Assembly (NCBI GenBank): GCA_902810075.1 | Contig: LR778135.1 | Coordinates: 2,914,001-2,978,000 of the forward strand | DNA from: Ruminococcaceae bacterium BL-6 | Lineage (GTDB): Bacteria; Bacillota; Clostridia; Oscillospirales; Acutalibacteraceae | Direction: 5' to 3' | Length of the DNA stretch: 64,000 nt | Shown here: positions 9,436 to 18,163 of the stretch, piece by piece | Position numbering within the stretch: position 1 is the first letter of the stretch | Layout: every line of letters begins with the position of its first letter | Notes under the pieces: generated by a model | Seen by the model: only the letters and a program-made list of their open reading frames with translations | Databases searched by the model: none | Told to the model about the DNA's origin: nothing | Translations under genes and position numbers: made by a program

Positions 9436-10932
9436 ATGAAAAAAGCACACCGCCTCGTCCCGTTTGCGGCGGCACTTTCCACCGCCTTGCTGCTTCTGTT
9501 TTTTACCGCTTCCATTTTCGCCGAGCAATCGGATGCAATCATTCCCGTGATTTTGCCGGAAGACTTTTCCGACCCGGAAAATCTTCACCTGACCTCCTGC
9601 GGGGAGGGCCGGTTCGCCGTATCGGGAACCGAGGGGCAGAAAAGCTTCGCCACGCTGCTCGACAGCTCCGGGGCCGCTTTGGATACCGTCTCTGTGGACT
9701 TTGAATGCACCTATACCTTTTCCCGAAAAGACCGGTTTTATTTTGTGTGTCCCATGAAAATGGGGAAAAATCCGGTCGTCTCCGGCATCCGGATCATCTC
9801 CTATTTTCTTTCCGGCGATTCGTTCGCGTACGGGGATGCGGTGATCCTTCCGAATGTTTTTGCCACCGGCATCAATGAATTTTACGCGGACGACGACGGC
9901 AACTTTTATTCCACCAACAACCTCAGCCCGGATTCCTTACTGGCCTTTGACAAAACCGGGGAGCTTCTCCTGCAGGTGCAGACAAAGCGCGGCGCCTTTT
10001 CCTCCATCTGCATCTCCCCCGGCGACACGCTTTACGCGATGTACACCGGGGACAGCCGGATCGGGGTTCTGCCGCTTCCCATGCGGGGGGAAGGGGACCT
10101 TCCCCTTCTGGACAGCAGCCTTCCCGTCCCGGTGTTCCGGTTTTTGGATGAAACAACGGTTCTGGACGGCGCCGGAACCCTTTTTTCCGTCTCCGCCGAC
10201 ACCGGCGTTTTCTCCGTGCTTTCCGAAACGGGCGGCCAATGCGAATGCGCCTGTATCCTTCCGGATGGAGAAGCCGTCGTAAAGACCGCAGAGGATGCCG
10301 CGCTGGAATTCCGGGACGGAAATGCGGCGGCGCAGTACCGGTTCGGCGGAACGCTTCTGGATCTGGCGGGCAGCGGGGAAACGACGGCGGCGCTGGTACG
10401 CACGGAGGATGGGCTGACGTTCGCCCCCCTCTCTCAGGTCCCGAAGGAGGACATCGAAAGCTCCAATCCCGACAGCGGGGAGCCGGATTCGGTCAGCGAG
10501 CCTTCCGCCCCGGAAAGCATCCCCGGAATCGAAAGCGAAAAATACCGGATCGACCGGGCCCTCCAGCGGATTTACATCCCGCAAAAAACGATCTATGCCG
10601 TTGTGAAAGACTCGATCCGCATTCCGGACGGGGTTTTGCGCGCCGAAAAACCGAACGGAACGGCGCTGACCGGCGGCTATGTGATGACGGGCGCGTGCCT
10701 GAACGCCGTTGTGGACGGCGAAACCACGGACAGCCTGACCGTGATCGTGCCCGGCGACCTGACCGGGACGGGCAGTATTTCCTCAACGGACAGCCGCCTG
10801 CTCTACCGTTTTCTGAACGGCTCTGCGGATCTGGATGGGAACGCGTTCGCCGCGGCCGATTTCGACGGCGACGACCGGCTCACGACCGCGGACCTTCTGA
10901 CTTTGAAAAAGAAAATTCAGGAATCCCCTTGA
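9436..10932 (+). CDS. Secreted protein with C-terminal dockerin-like EF-hand repeats
   Basis: 498 residues from ATG 9436, preceded by AGGGAGG at good spacing. Residues 1-29 form a signal peptide (KKAHRLVPFAAALSTALLLL, cleavage after an A-x-A-like site). The middle (about 40-330) has short repeated beta-strand-like units with aspartate/glycine turns, resembling a beta-propeller, but I assign no family. A linker rich in Ser, Glu and Pro follows. The last 65 residues carry two Ca-binding loops typical of type I dockerins (DLTGTGSISSTDSRLL and DFDGDDRLTTADLLTLKK). Dockerins normally bind cohesins on scaffold proteins; no cohesin is visible here. It is monocistronic. Confidence 0.75.
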   Translation: MKKAHRLVPFAAALSTALLLLFFTASIFAEQSDAIIPVILPEDFSDPENLHLTSCGEGRFAVSGTEGQKSFATLLDSSGAALDTVSVDFECTYTFSRKDRFYFVCPMKMGKNPVVSGIRIISYFLSGDSFAYGDAVILPNVFATGINEFYADDDGNFYSTNNLSPDSLLAFDKTGELLLQVQTKRGAFSSICISPGDTLYAMYTGDSRIGVLPLPMRGEGDLPLLDSSLPVPVFRFLDETTVLDGAGTLFSVSADTGVFSVLSETGGQCECACILPDGEAVVKTAEDAALEFRDGNAAAQYRFGGTLLDLAGSGETTAALVRTEDGLTFAPLSQVPKEDIESSNPDSGEPDSVSEPSAPESIPGIESEKYRIDRALQRIYIPQKTIYAVVKDSIRIPDGVLRAEKPNGTALTGGYVMTGACLNAVVDGETTDSLTVIVPGDLTGTGSISSTDSRLLYRFLNGSADLDGNAFAAADFDGDDRLTTADLLTLKKKIQESP

Positions 10933-11020
10933 CTTTTTCGGAAAATCGATCAGAATAGAAAAGAATGTGGTCACCATTTTCTTGTGCTTGCAGGACAGGA
11001 TCAGGCTGTCAAAGAAAGTT

Positions 11021-11083
11021 TTGGTCAAGCTTTTTCAAAAGCTTGCGGGGTTTGGGGCGGCGCCCCAAGGTCTGAAATGCAGC
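11021..11083. repeat. GC-rich palindromes in the intergenic spacer
   Basis: Two adjacent inverted repeats, AAGCTTTTTCAAAAGCTT and GGGGCGGCGCCCC, lie in the 295-bp spacer before the beta-helix gene. No T run follows, so they are not clear terminators. Possibly a decayed mobile palindrome. Confidence 0.4.
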
Positions 11084-11227
11084 AGTACCCTTTTTATTGC
11101 CGCTTGCGGAACATCCCAGCCTCTTTCGACAGACTTAAGATCCAGGCAAATAATGAATTCATTTGGAAATAACCTGTAAAGAATAATAAAAAACGAAAAA
11201 ACAAATCAGGTCAGGAGATTTTTTGAT

Positions 11228-11893
11228 ATGAATACGGTAAAAACAGCAGATCTTTTCGACTTTGCGCATACGCTGGCCGCCCCGCTTCTGAAGGAATGCG
11301 AATACCCGTGGCTGGCCCTGCCCCGGATCGGGGAATTCATCCGGAAAACGGGCCCCCTCCTTCCCAAAGAGGAATATGAACAGCGCGGCGACGACGTGTG
11401 GGTCGCGCGCTCCGCAAAGGTCGCCCCGACCGCCTCCATCACCGGCCCGGCGATCATCGGCCCGGAAACGGAGGTGCGCCACTGCGCGTTCATCCGCGGA
11501 AACGCCCTGGTGGGGGCCGGCTGCGTGGTGGGCAATTCCACGGAGCTGAAAAACGTGATCCTGTTCGACAACGTGCAGGTCCCCCACTATAATTACGTCG
11601 GGGATTCCATTCTGGGCTATCATTCCCACATGGGGGCCGGCTCCATCACCTCGAACGTCAAGTCCGACAAGACGCTGGTCAAGGTGGACGCCGGAAACGG
11701 CCGCATGGAAACGGGCCTGAAGAAATTCGGCGCCATGCTCGGCGACTTTGTCGAAATCGGCTGCAACAGCGTGATGAACCCGGGAACCGTGATCGGGCGT
11801 CACTGCATGGTCTATCCGCTCTCCATGGTGCGCGGGACCGTTCCGGAAAATCACATTTACAAAAACGCACAAAATATTATCCTGAAAAAATAA
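11228..11893 (+). CDS. Left-handed beta-helix (GlmU C-terminal-like) hexapeptide-repeat protein
   Basis: 221 residues. From about residue 60 it consists of hexapeptide repeats (VAPTASITGPAIIGPETEV, GNALVGAGCVVGNSTELKN, GAMLGDFVEIGCNSVMNPG). This is the acetyltransferase-type left-handed beta-helix seen at the C-terminus of GlmU. The N-terminal uridylyltransferase Rossmann domain of GlmU is missing. Such stand-alone proteins are often labelled UDP-GlcNAc pyrophosphorylase-related, but an acyltransferase role is equally possible. The next gene, a pyridoxamine kinase, starts 10 bases after its stop, so the two form an operon. Confidence 0.8.
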   Translation: MNTVKTADLFDFAHTLAAPLLKECEYPWLALPRIGEFIRKTGPLLPKEEYEQRGDDVWVARSAKVAPTASITGPAIIGPETEVRHCAFIRGNALVGAGCVVGNSTELKNVILFDNVQVPHYNYVGDSILGYHSHMGAGSITSNVKSDKTLVKVDAGNGRMETGLKKFGAMLGDFVEIGCNSVMNPGTVIGRHCMVYPLSMVRGTVPENHIYKNAQNIILKK

Positions 11894-11902
11894 GAGGTAA
11901 CT

Positions 11903-12751
11903 ATGACACAACAGAAAAGAGTAGCAGCCATCCACGATATTTCCGGATTCGGGAAATGCTCGCTGACGGTAGCGCTTCCCATCCTTTCCGCCGCCGGAAT
12001 CGAAACGAGCGTCATCCCCACGGCGGTGCTTTCCACCCACACGGGCGGGTTCACCGGCTATACCTACCGCGATCTGACCGGCGACATGAAGCCGTTCGCG
12101 GAGCACTGGAAAAGCCTGGGCCTTACCTTTGACGCGCTTTACAGCGGCTTTCTCGGATCGTTCGAACAGATTTCGATCGTCTCGGATATTTTCCGCATGT
12201 TCCGCACCGACGACAACCTGATCCTCGTGGACCCCGTCATGGCGGACAACGGCAAGCTTTACCCCACCTACACGCCTGAAATGGCGGGCGGCATGGCGCA
12301 GCTTTGCAGAAGCGCCGATATCATCGTGCCGAACCTGACGGAAGCGGCCTTCCTTCTGGGGCGCGAATTCTTCGACGGCCCCTATGAAAAGGCATACATC
12401 GAAAAAGTCCTGCGCAGCCTGAGCAAACTCGGCCCGAAGCAGGTCGTTCTCACCGGGGTCTGGTTCGACCCGGGACAGCTGGGCGCCGCCGGATACGACA
12501 GCGAAACGGGCCGCTTCAGCTACGCGTTCGCCCCGAGAATCGAGGGCTTTTACCACGGAACGGGAGACGTGTTCGGCAGCGCGATGCTTTCCGGCCTTCT
12601 GAACGGCCTGGATCTGCAGGGCGCGATGCAGCTCGCGGTGGACTTCACCTGCGCGAGCATCCGACGCACCAAAGACGCGGGGACGGACGTGCGCTTCGGC
12701 GTGAACTTCGAGGCGGAGCTTCCGAACCTGATCCGCAGGCTGCACCTGTGA
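11903..12751 (+). CDS. Pyridoxal/pyridoxamine kinase (PdxY/PdxK family)
   Basis: 282 residues of the ribokinase-like fold. The substrate-end motif is HDISGFGKCSLTVALPILSAAG, and the catalytic region has LVDPVMADNGKLYPTY and IIVPNLTEAAFLLG. The anion-hole GTGD signature appears as FYHGTGDVFGSAM near residue 215. It phosphorylates B6 vitamers with ATP in the cytoplasm, feeding PLP to enzymes such as the two threonine ammonia-lyases in this window (inference). Start ATG 11903 with AGAGGT upstream. Ends an operon at a strong terminator. Confidence 0.9.
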   Translation: MTQQKRVAAIHDISGFGKCSLTVALPILSAAGIETSVIPTAVLSTHTGGFTGYTYRDLTGDMKPFAEHWKSLGLTFDALYSGFLGSFEQISIVSDIFRMFRTDDNLILVDPVMADNGKLYPTYTPEMAGGMAQLCRSADIIVPNLTEAAFLLGREFFDGPYEKAYIEKVLRSLSKLGPKQVVLTGVWFDPGQLGAAGYDSETGRFSYAFAPRIEGFYHGTGDVFGSAMLSGLLNGLDLQGAMQLAVDFTCASIRRTKDAGTDVRFGVNFEAELPNLIRRLHL

Positions 12752-12767
12752 TCTTCTGAACATGCGA

Positions 12768-12795
12768 ACACCGGCGCGTTTGCGCCGGTGTTTTT
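12768..12795 (+). terminator. Terminator after pyridoxamine kinase
   Basis: Stem AACACCGGCGC/GCGCCGGTGTT with a GTTT loop, followed by a T run. Confidence 0.9.
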
Positions 12796-12816
12796 CTGCC
12801 CGCGCGAAGCCCTTCA

Positions 12817-12845
12817 TTTACTTTCTTCCTTTTTGGGGTTATAAT
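12817..12845 (+). promoter_or_regulatory. Sigma-A promoter of the FHA-FtsW / PBP operon
   Basis: TTTACT (12817-12822), 17-bp spacer, TATAAT (12840-12845). Transcription would begin near 12852, downstream of the ATG at 12847. This rules out that ATG and supports the GTG at 12880. Confidence 0.75.
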
Positions 12846-12879
12846 AATGGGAAGTAATTTCAGGAAAGGAGTTGTCCAA

Positions 12880-14571
12880 GTGCTTCCGGAGCTGCCTGCC
12901 ATCCACATTCAGTCCATCCTGTCGGTCATTCTGTTCGCCCTCAGGATCCTGATTGCCCTGCTCTCGATCACGGTCGTATGGAGATGCTTCGTTTCCCTCC
13001 GCCGCGGCCGCCGGCGCGAAGACCCGGTCATGATGCTGGAGGAAATGTCCACCCATGCGAAGATCCCGGTGCTGTACTGGGAAAATTCAATCGGCCGAAG
13101 CAGAAGCTGCGACATCGTGCTGCCGGACAGCACCGTGAGCCGCGACCACGCGGTGCTGATGCGGCGCGAATCCGGCTGGCTGATCACGGATACCAACTCC
13201 AAGGCCGGCACGTTCGTCAACGGGAGGAAAGCCTCCCCCACCGCCCGGGTGATGCCCGGCGACGTCATCGCCGTGGGCTCCACCGCGCTGATGCTGCGGC
13301 GCGCGCACGAGGGCGATTTCAAAAAGCGCCGCTCCCTGTTTTCGTTCCAGAAGCGGATCCCCGCGCCGATCGGCCTGATGACGACCGTGTTTTTGATCCA
13401 GATTTTGCTGGCGGTGCAGGCCTGCTTTGCGGGCGGCTCGTTCCATTCCGCCCCGCTGATCCCGTTCGGGGCGATGGCCGCTCTGGAATGGGTGTTCTAC
13501 TTTTATTCGATGAGGATCCTCGGCCGGGTGAGCTTCGAGCTGGAAACGGTCGCCTTTCTGCTCAGCGGGATCGGCATCATGCTGCTGAGCTGCGCGGACA
13601 TGCAGCTCGCCTATACCCAGATCGCCGCGATGGCGGCCGGAATTCTTTTGTTCTGCGTGATGATCCCGTTTATGGGCAATCTGGACCGCGTGACCAAATG
13701 GCGGCTCGCCATCGGCATCGCCGCCGTGATCCTGTTCGCCGTGAACCTGGTGTTCGGCGTCGCTTCCCACGGAGCCAAGAACTGGATTCAGGCCGGCCCG
13801 GTCCGGATCCAGCCTTCCGAATTCATCAAGATCGCGTTCGTGTTCGCGGGCGCTTCCACGCTCGACCGCCTTCAGACCGCGAAAAACCTGACGGAATTCA
13901 TCGGGTTTTCCGCCCTGTGCATCGGCTCGCTTTTTCTGATGCGCGATTTCGGGACGGGCTCCATCTTTTTTCTCACGTTTCTGATTATCGCGTTCATGCG
14001 CTCCGGCAGCGTGCGGACCATCGCGCTGATCTGCTCCTCCGCCGCCTTGGGCGCTTTCATGATTCTAAAATTTATGCCCTATATCGCGGACCGCTTCTCC
14101 GTCTGGCGCCATGTATGGGAATACGCCGATTCCACCGGATATCAGCAGACGCGCGTGCTTTCCTACGCCGCAAGCGGCGGGCTGTTCGGCACGGGGATCG
14201 GGAACGGCTACCTGAAAAACGTGTTCGCCGGGACGAGCGACCTGGTCTTCGGAATGATCTGCGAGGAGCTGGGCCTTGTGGTGGCGGTGACGGTGGTGAT
14301 GAGCATCATGATCCTGGCGCTTTACACGCGCCTTGACGCCACGCGCAGCCGCTCCACCTTCTATTCCATTTCGTCCTGCTCGGCCGCGGGCATGCTCCTG
14401 TTCCAGACCTGCCTGAACGTCTTCGGGGCGACCGACGTGCTGCCGCTCACCGGCGTCACGCTGCCGTTTATCAGCGCGGGCGGCTCCAGCATGGTCGCGG
14501 TGTGGGGTCTGCTCGCCTTTATCAAGGCGTCCGACGAAAGGACTTATGCTGCAAGGAGGCGAAACGGATGA
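12880..14571 (+). CDS. FHA-domain / FtsW-RodA-SpoVE family fusion (SEDS peptidoglycan polymerase-like)
   Basis: 563 residues from GTG 12880, eight bases after AAAGGAG. Residue 10-35 is a membrane anchor. An FHA phosphopeptide-binding domain follows (about 65-145: IGRSRSCDIVLPDSTVSRDHAVL, NSKAGTFVNG). The rest is a polytopic SEDS domain with the hallmark regions GAKNWIQAGPVRIQPSEFIKI and LPLTGVTLPFISAGGSSM. SEDS proteins polymerise lipid II together with a class B PBP, here the next gene, which overlaps by 4 bases. The FHA fusion suggests control by a Ser/Thr kinase, as in the FhaB/RodA/PbpA clusters of actinobacteria (inference). Confidence 0.9.
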   Translation: MLPELPAIHIQSILSVILFALRILIALLSITVVWRCFVSLRRGRRREDPVMMLEEMSTHAKIPVLYWENSIGRSRSCDIVLPDSTVSRDHAVLMRRESGWLITDTNSKAGTFVNGRKASPTARVMPGDVIAVGSTALMLRRAHEGDFKKRRSLFSFQKRIPAPIGLMTTVFLIQILLAVQACFAGGSFHSAPLIPFGAMAALEWVFYFYSMRILGRVSFELETVAFLLSGIGIMLLSCADMQLAYTQIAAMAAGILLFCVMIPFMGNLDRVTKWRLAIGIAAVILFAVNLVFGVASHGAKNWIQAGPVRIQPSEFIKIAFVFAGASTLDRLQTAKNLTEFIGFSALCIGSLFLMRDFGTGSIFFLTFLIIAFMRSGSVRTIALICSSAALGAFMILKFMPYIADRFSVWRHVWEYADSTGYQQTRVLSYAASGGLFGTGIGNGYLKNVFAGTSDLVFGMICEELGLVVAVTVVMSIMILALYTRLDATRSRSTFYSISSCSAAGMLLFQTCLNVFGATDVLPLTGVTLPFISAGGSSMVAVWGLLAFIKASDERTYAARRRNG

Positions 14572-15947
14572 AGACAACGGGCAGCCGCTCCGCGGTGCTT
14601 TATCTGCTCGCGATCGGCTTTCTGGCCGGTCTCTGCGTTTTTCTGTACGGATTTCTCTTTCAGGGCGGAAACTGGGCCATGCAGTCTTTCAACCGCCATC
14701 TGACCGGCGACAGCCAGCTGACGACCGCCGGAAAAATATACGACCGGAACGGGGTCGTCCTGGCGAAAAGCGAAAACGGAAAGCGGCTCTACAACAGCGA
14801 CGAAGAGATCCGGCGCGCCATGCTCCATACCGTGGGGGACACGAACGGCTATATCTCCACCGGCGTGCAGTACAGCTACCGCTCGCAGATGGGCGGCTAC
14901 AACCTTCTGACGGGCCTGACCGTCCCGACGGGCAAGCCGACCGGAAGCGACATCACCCTGACGCTGGACAGTGCCCTGTGCAAGACCGCCTATGAAAAGA
15001 TGGGCGGCTACAACGGCGCCGCCGCGCTTTACAATTACAAAACCGGACAGATCCTGTGCATGGTCAGCAAGCCGGGGATCGACCCCGCGAACGTGCCGAA
15101 GGACATCGACACCAACCCCAAATACGAGGGGGCCTACCTGAACCGCGTGCTCTCCTCCAGCTACACGCCGGGCTCCATCTTCAAGCTGGTGACGAGCGCC
15201 GCGGCCATTGAGAACATCCCGGACATCTACAGCCGCACGTTCCACTGCAGCGGCAGCATCACCGTAAACGGAAACAAGATCACCTGCACGGAAGCGCACG
15301 GGGACATCAATTTCCGGGACGGGCTCGCGAAATCCTGCAACATCGTATTCGCCGAGCTCGCCATGGAACTGGGCAAGGACAAAATGACGGCCGAAGCGAA
15401 CCAGATGGGGTTCAACAACGCCTATCAGGCAGACGGGATCAAAACCGCCAAGAGCATCTACGACGTTTCGAAGGCGGAGGAGAACGACCTCGGCTGGTCG
15501 GGGATCGGCCAGTACACCGACCTGACCAACCCCTATCACATGATGATGCTGATGGGCGCAATCGCGAACGGCGGCGTCCCGGTTCAGCCGTATTTCATCG
15601 GCGACATCAAAACCAGCTTCGGCCTTTCCGTGAAGAAGGGCGAGGCCAAGGATGGCGCGCGGATGGTGAAGGAATCGACCGCCGCGGCGCTGAAAGACAT
15701 GATGCGCTACAACGTGACGAGCGATTACGGGGACAGTATGTTCCCGGGCCTGAAGGTCTGCGCCAAAACCGGAACCGCCGAGGTGGGCAACGGGAAAAAG
15801 CCGAACGGCTGGATGGTCGGCTTCTCATCCGACCCGAAAACGCCGTACGCCTTCGCCGTCGTGATCGAGCAGGGGAATTACGGCAGAACCTCCGCCGGAA
15901 AAATCGCGAGCGCCATCATGGCGCAGGCCGCAAAGCGCGGCAAATAA
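14568..15947 (+). CDS. Class B penicillin-binding protein (PbpA/PBP2-like transpeptidase)
   Basis: 459 residues from ATG 14568 (AAGGAGG upstream; ATGA overlap with the upstream stop). One N-terminal membrane helix (about 10-32) anchors an extracytoplasmic protein. The transpeptidase motifs are S203-I-F-K (YTPGSIFK), S256-C-N (AKSCNIVF) and K400-T-G (CAKTGTAEVG). It crosslinks peptidoglycan and would partner the SEDS polymerase encoded just upstream. It lacks a large N-terminal dimerisation domain, so it resembles actinobacterial PbpA more than PBP2x. A role in elongation or in sporulation cannot be separated. Confidence 0.92.
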   Translation: MKTTGSRSAVLYLLAIGFLAGLCVFLYGFLFQGGNWAMQSFNRHLTGDSQLTTAGKIYDRNGVVLAKSENGKRLYNSDEEIRRAMLHTVGDTNGYISTGVQYSYRSQMGGYNLLTGLTVPTGKPTGSDITLTLDSALCKTAYEKMGGYNGAAALYNYKTGQILCMVSKPGIDPANVPKDIDTNPKYEGAYLNRVLSSSYTPGSIFKLVTSAAAIENIPDIYSRTFHCSGSITVNGNKITCTEAHGDINFRDGLAKSCNIVFAELAMELGKDKMTAEANQMGFNNAYQADGIKTAKSIYDVSKAEENDLGWSGIGQYTDLTNPYHMMMLMGAIANGGVPVQPYFIGDIKTSFGLSVKKGEAKDGARMVKESTAAALKDMMRYNVTSDYGDSMFPGLKVCAKTGTAEVGNGKKPNGWMVGFSSDPKTPYAFAVVIEQGNYGRTSAGKIASAIMAQAAKRGK

Positions 15948-15982
15948 CAAAAAACGCCCCGTTCGGCATGCCGAACGGGGCG
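15948..15982 (-). terminator. Terminator between converging PBP and alcohol dehydrogenase genes
   Basis: Near-perfect palindrome CGCCCCGTTCGGC-ATG-CCGAACGGGGCG. The T run lies on the minus-strand side, so it serves mainly the dehydrogenase; it may also slow the plus-strand transcript. Confidence 0.8.
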
Positions 15983-16012
15983 CAACTCTTTCCGTGATTT
16001 TTGCCGGGGGCT

Positions 16013-17185
16013 TTAGAAATCGACCTCGGTGCCGTAGTAGCAGCAGCTCAGCAGCTTTGCCATCTCGGCGGGAGTGACCGTGCGCGGGTTCGAGCCCGTG
16101 CACGCATCCCCCACGGCCAGCTCGGCGATATGGTCCAGCTTTTCGTTGAATTCCTTTTCGTCGATCCCGAATTCCCGAAGGGTCTTCGGGATGCCCAGCC
16201 GGGCGTTGTACTCGTCGATCTTTTCACAAAGCTGGTCGACCAGCTCTTCATCCGTGCCTTTCATCCCGACGGAGCGGGCAATTTCCGCGTACCTCGCCTG
16301 TGCGTCCCTCGCATTGAACCGGATGACATAGGGCAGATAAATCGCGTTCGCACAGCCGTGCGGAATATGCCCGGTGCTGTAAGCGGCGCCCGTCTTGTGC
16401 GCGAGCGAGTGGACGATCCCCAGCAGCGCGTTGGAAAACGCCATGCCGGCCAGGCACTGCGCATAGTGCATCTGCTCGCGCGCAGCCATGTCCCCCTGAT
16501 AGGAATCCGGCAGATACTCGAACACCATGCTGATCGCCTTAAGCGCCAGCGGATCGGTGAACGGGCCGTTCAGCTTGGAGACATACGCTTCGATCGCATG
16601 GGTGAGCGCATCCATGCCGGTGTGGGCGACGAGCTTCGGCGGCATGGTCTCGGCAAGCTCCGGGTCTACCACCGCAATATCCGGCGTGATGTTGAAATCG
16701 GCGAGCGGATATTTGATCCCCTTTGCGTAGTCGGTGATCACGCTGAAGGCGGTAACCTCCGTCGCGGTGCCGGATGTGGAGGGGATCGCCACGAATTTCG
16801 CTTTCCGACGGAGCTCCGGGAAAGAGAACGGCTGGATGATCTCCTCGAACGTGGTGTCGGGATATTCGTAAAACACCCACATGGCTTTCGCGGCGTCGAT
16901 CGGGGAGCCGCCGCCCATCGAGACGATCCAGTCCGGCTCGAATTCGCGCATGACGGCCGCGCCCCTCATGACGGTCTCGACGCTTGGGTCCGGCTCCACG
17001 TTTTCAAACAGCCGCACTTCCATGCCGGCCTCTTTCAGGTAGCCGACCGCCTTGTCCAGAAATCCGAAGCGCCTCATCGACCCTCCGCCCAAAACAAGGA
17101 TCGCCCGCTTTCCCTTCAGCTTCTTCAGCTCCTGAAGGGAGCCTTTTCCATAATAGACATCCCGGGGTAACGTAAAACGCGCCAT
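16013..17185 (-). CDS. Iron-containing (group III) alcohol dehydrogenase, butanol-dehydrogenase-like
   Basis: 390 residues. The Rossmann-like N-terminus has ILVLGGGSMRRFG and IVSMGGGSPIDAAKAMW. The metal site is in TGMDALTHAIEAYVS and SLAHKTGAAYSTGHIPHGCANA. Group III dehydrogenases reduce aldehydes to alcohols with NAD(P)H, here probably in solventogenic or redox-balancing fermentation. Start ATG 17185 after AAAGGAG. A Rex-type operator lies 60 bp upstream, suggesting derepression when NADH is high. Single-gene unit. Confidence 0.92.
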   Translation of the reverse strand: MARFTLPRDVYYGKGSLQELKKLKGKRAILVLGGGSMRRFGFLDKAVGYLKEAGMEVRLFENVEPDPSVETVMRGAAVMREFEPDWIVSMGGGSPIDAAKAMWVFYEYPDTTFEEIIQPFSFPELRRKAKFVAIPSTSGTATEVTAFSVITDYAKGIKYPLADFNITPDIAVVDPELAETMPPKLVAHTGMDALTHAIEAYVSKLNGPFTDPLALKAISMVFEYLPDSYQGDMAAREQMHYAQCLAGMAFSNALLGIVHSLAHKTGAAYSTGHIPHGCANAIYLPYVIRFNARDAQARYAEIARSVGMKGTDEELVDQLCEKIDEYNARLGIPKTLREFGIDEKEFNEKLDHIAELAVGDACTGSNPRTVTPAEMAKLLSCCYYGTEVDF

Positions 17186-17244
17186 TTGCTTTCTCCTTTC
17201 CGTTTTTCAGAACAGGTTTTCTGTAGGCCTAAGCAGTTCAAAGA

Positions 17245-17262
17245 TTGTTAATTATATAACAA
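17245..17262 (-). promoter_or_regulatory. Predicted Rex operator
   Basis: TTGTTAATTATATAACAA is one base off the Rex consensus TTGTTAA-N4-TTAACAA. It spans a TATAAT (minus strand, 17251-17256) that could be the -10 of the alcohol dehydrogenase gene. Rex senses NADH/NAD and represses fermentation genes in Bacillota (known). No rex gene is in the window. Confidence 0.75.
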
Positions 17263-17394
17263 TCTTCTTTGAAATCATCATATCATGTTTTTCCCCCGTT
17301 TTCAAGAAAACCCCTTCATTTTTTTCGGCAAAAAATATTTTCTCCCTTTTCGCCAAGTTTGCCCGCGTGGTTTTGTAGAAAAAAAGAACCGGCT

Positions 17395-18069
17395 CTACGC
17401 CAGTTCCCGCTGTTCGGCGATTTGGTAAATCTCGCCCGGATGCTGCACGATATAATCCGCGTGGCTCTCTTCCAGCTCATGCCTGTCGCGGAAGCCCCAA
17501 AGGACGCCCACGGTGGTCATGCCGGCCGCCTTCCCCGTCTTCATGTCGACGTTCGTGTCCCCGATGTAAAGGCAGGAGCCGGGGTTGACGTGCAGCCCGC
17601 GCGCGATGATCAGCGCGCCCTGGGGCGACGGCTTGCGAGCCACGTTCGGCCTTTGGCCGAAGCACAGGTCAAACGTTCCCGGCGGGAACAGCCCGCCCAC
17701 CACCTGTTCGGTGACATTGTGCGGCTTATTGGAAAGCACCGCCAGCCGGACTCCGTTTTTCCGCAGCCTGCTCAGAAGCTTCGGAATCCCGTCGTAGCCG
17801 GACACGAAATGCATCGGGTCGCTCTCGTACAGCGCGTCGTATGTTTTGCGCAGCCAGAAAACGTCATCCTCGGTAAACCCGCTGGGGGAAGCCTCGCGCA
17901 GCATCCCGCGCATCAGGACGTCGGCGCCGTTTCCGACCAGATAGCGGTATTTTTCCGTATTGATGGTCGGGTATCCGCATTCTTCCAGCGCGGCGTTTGC
18001 AAAGTAGGCGATGGAATCCAGCGTATTGGCCAAAGTTCCGTCCAAATCGAAAATACAAGCCTGGTACAT
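17395..18069 (-). CDS. HAD-superfamily phosphatase, phosphoglycolate phosphatase (Gph)-like
   Basis: 224 residues from ATG 18069, seven bases after GGAG; an in-frame TTG one codon earlier is less likely. HAD motif I is CIFDLDGTLANTLDSI with the nucleophile Asp, motif II is LAVLSNKP, and motif III/IV is ARKPSPQGAL...YIGDTNVDMKTGKAAGM. The cap insertion between motifs I and II is the alpha-helical C1 type. Family members dephosphorylate phosphoglycolate or other small phosphates; the substrate is not determinable. Monocistronic. Confidence 0.85.
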   Translation of the reverse strand: MYQACIFDLDGTLANTLDSIAYFANAALEECGYPTINTEKYRYLVGNGADVLMRGMLREASPSGFTEDDVFWLRKTYDALYESDPMHFVSGYDGIPKLLSRLRKNGVRLAVLSNKPHNVTEQVVGGLFPPGTFDLCFGQRPNVARKPSPQGALIIARGLHVNPGSCLYIGDTNVDMKTGKAAGMTTVGVLWGFRDRHELEESHADYIVQHPGEIYQIAEQRELA

Positions 18070-18163
18070 CAATAATCTCCACTTTCCCTTTTACGCTTCC
18101 TTTTCATCTAACCACATTTTTCGACCTTTTGCAAGCCCCATCTTCTTGAAAGATTGGGAAAAT

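Noticed and set aside
12847..12879. Upstream ATG as start of the FHA-FtsW gene.
   Set aside because: It lies only 2 bases from the -10 box, before the expected RNA start, and has no ribosome-binding site; GTG 12880 has both.
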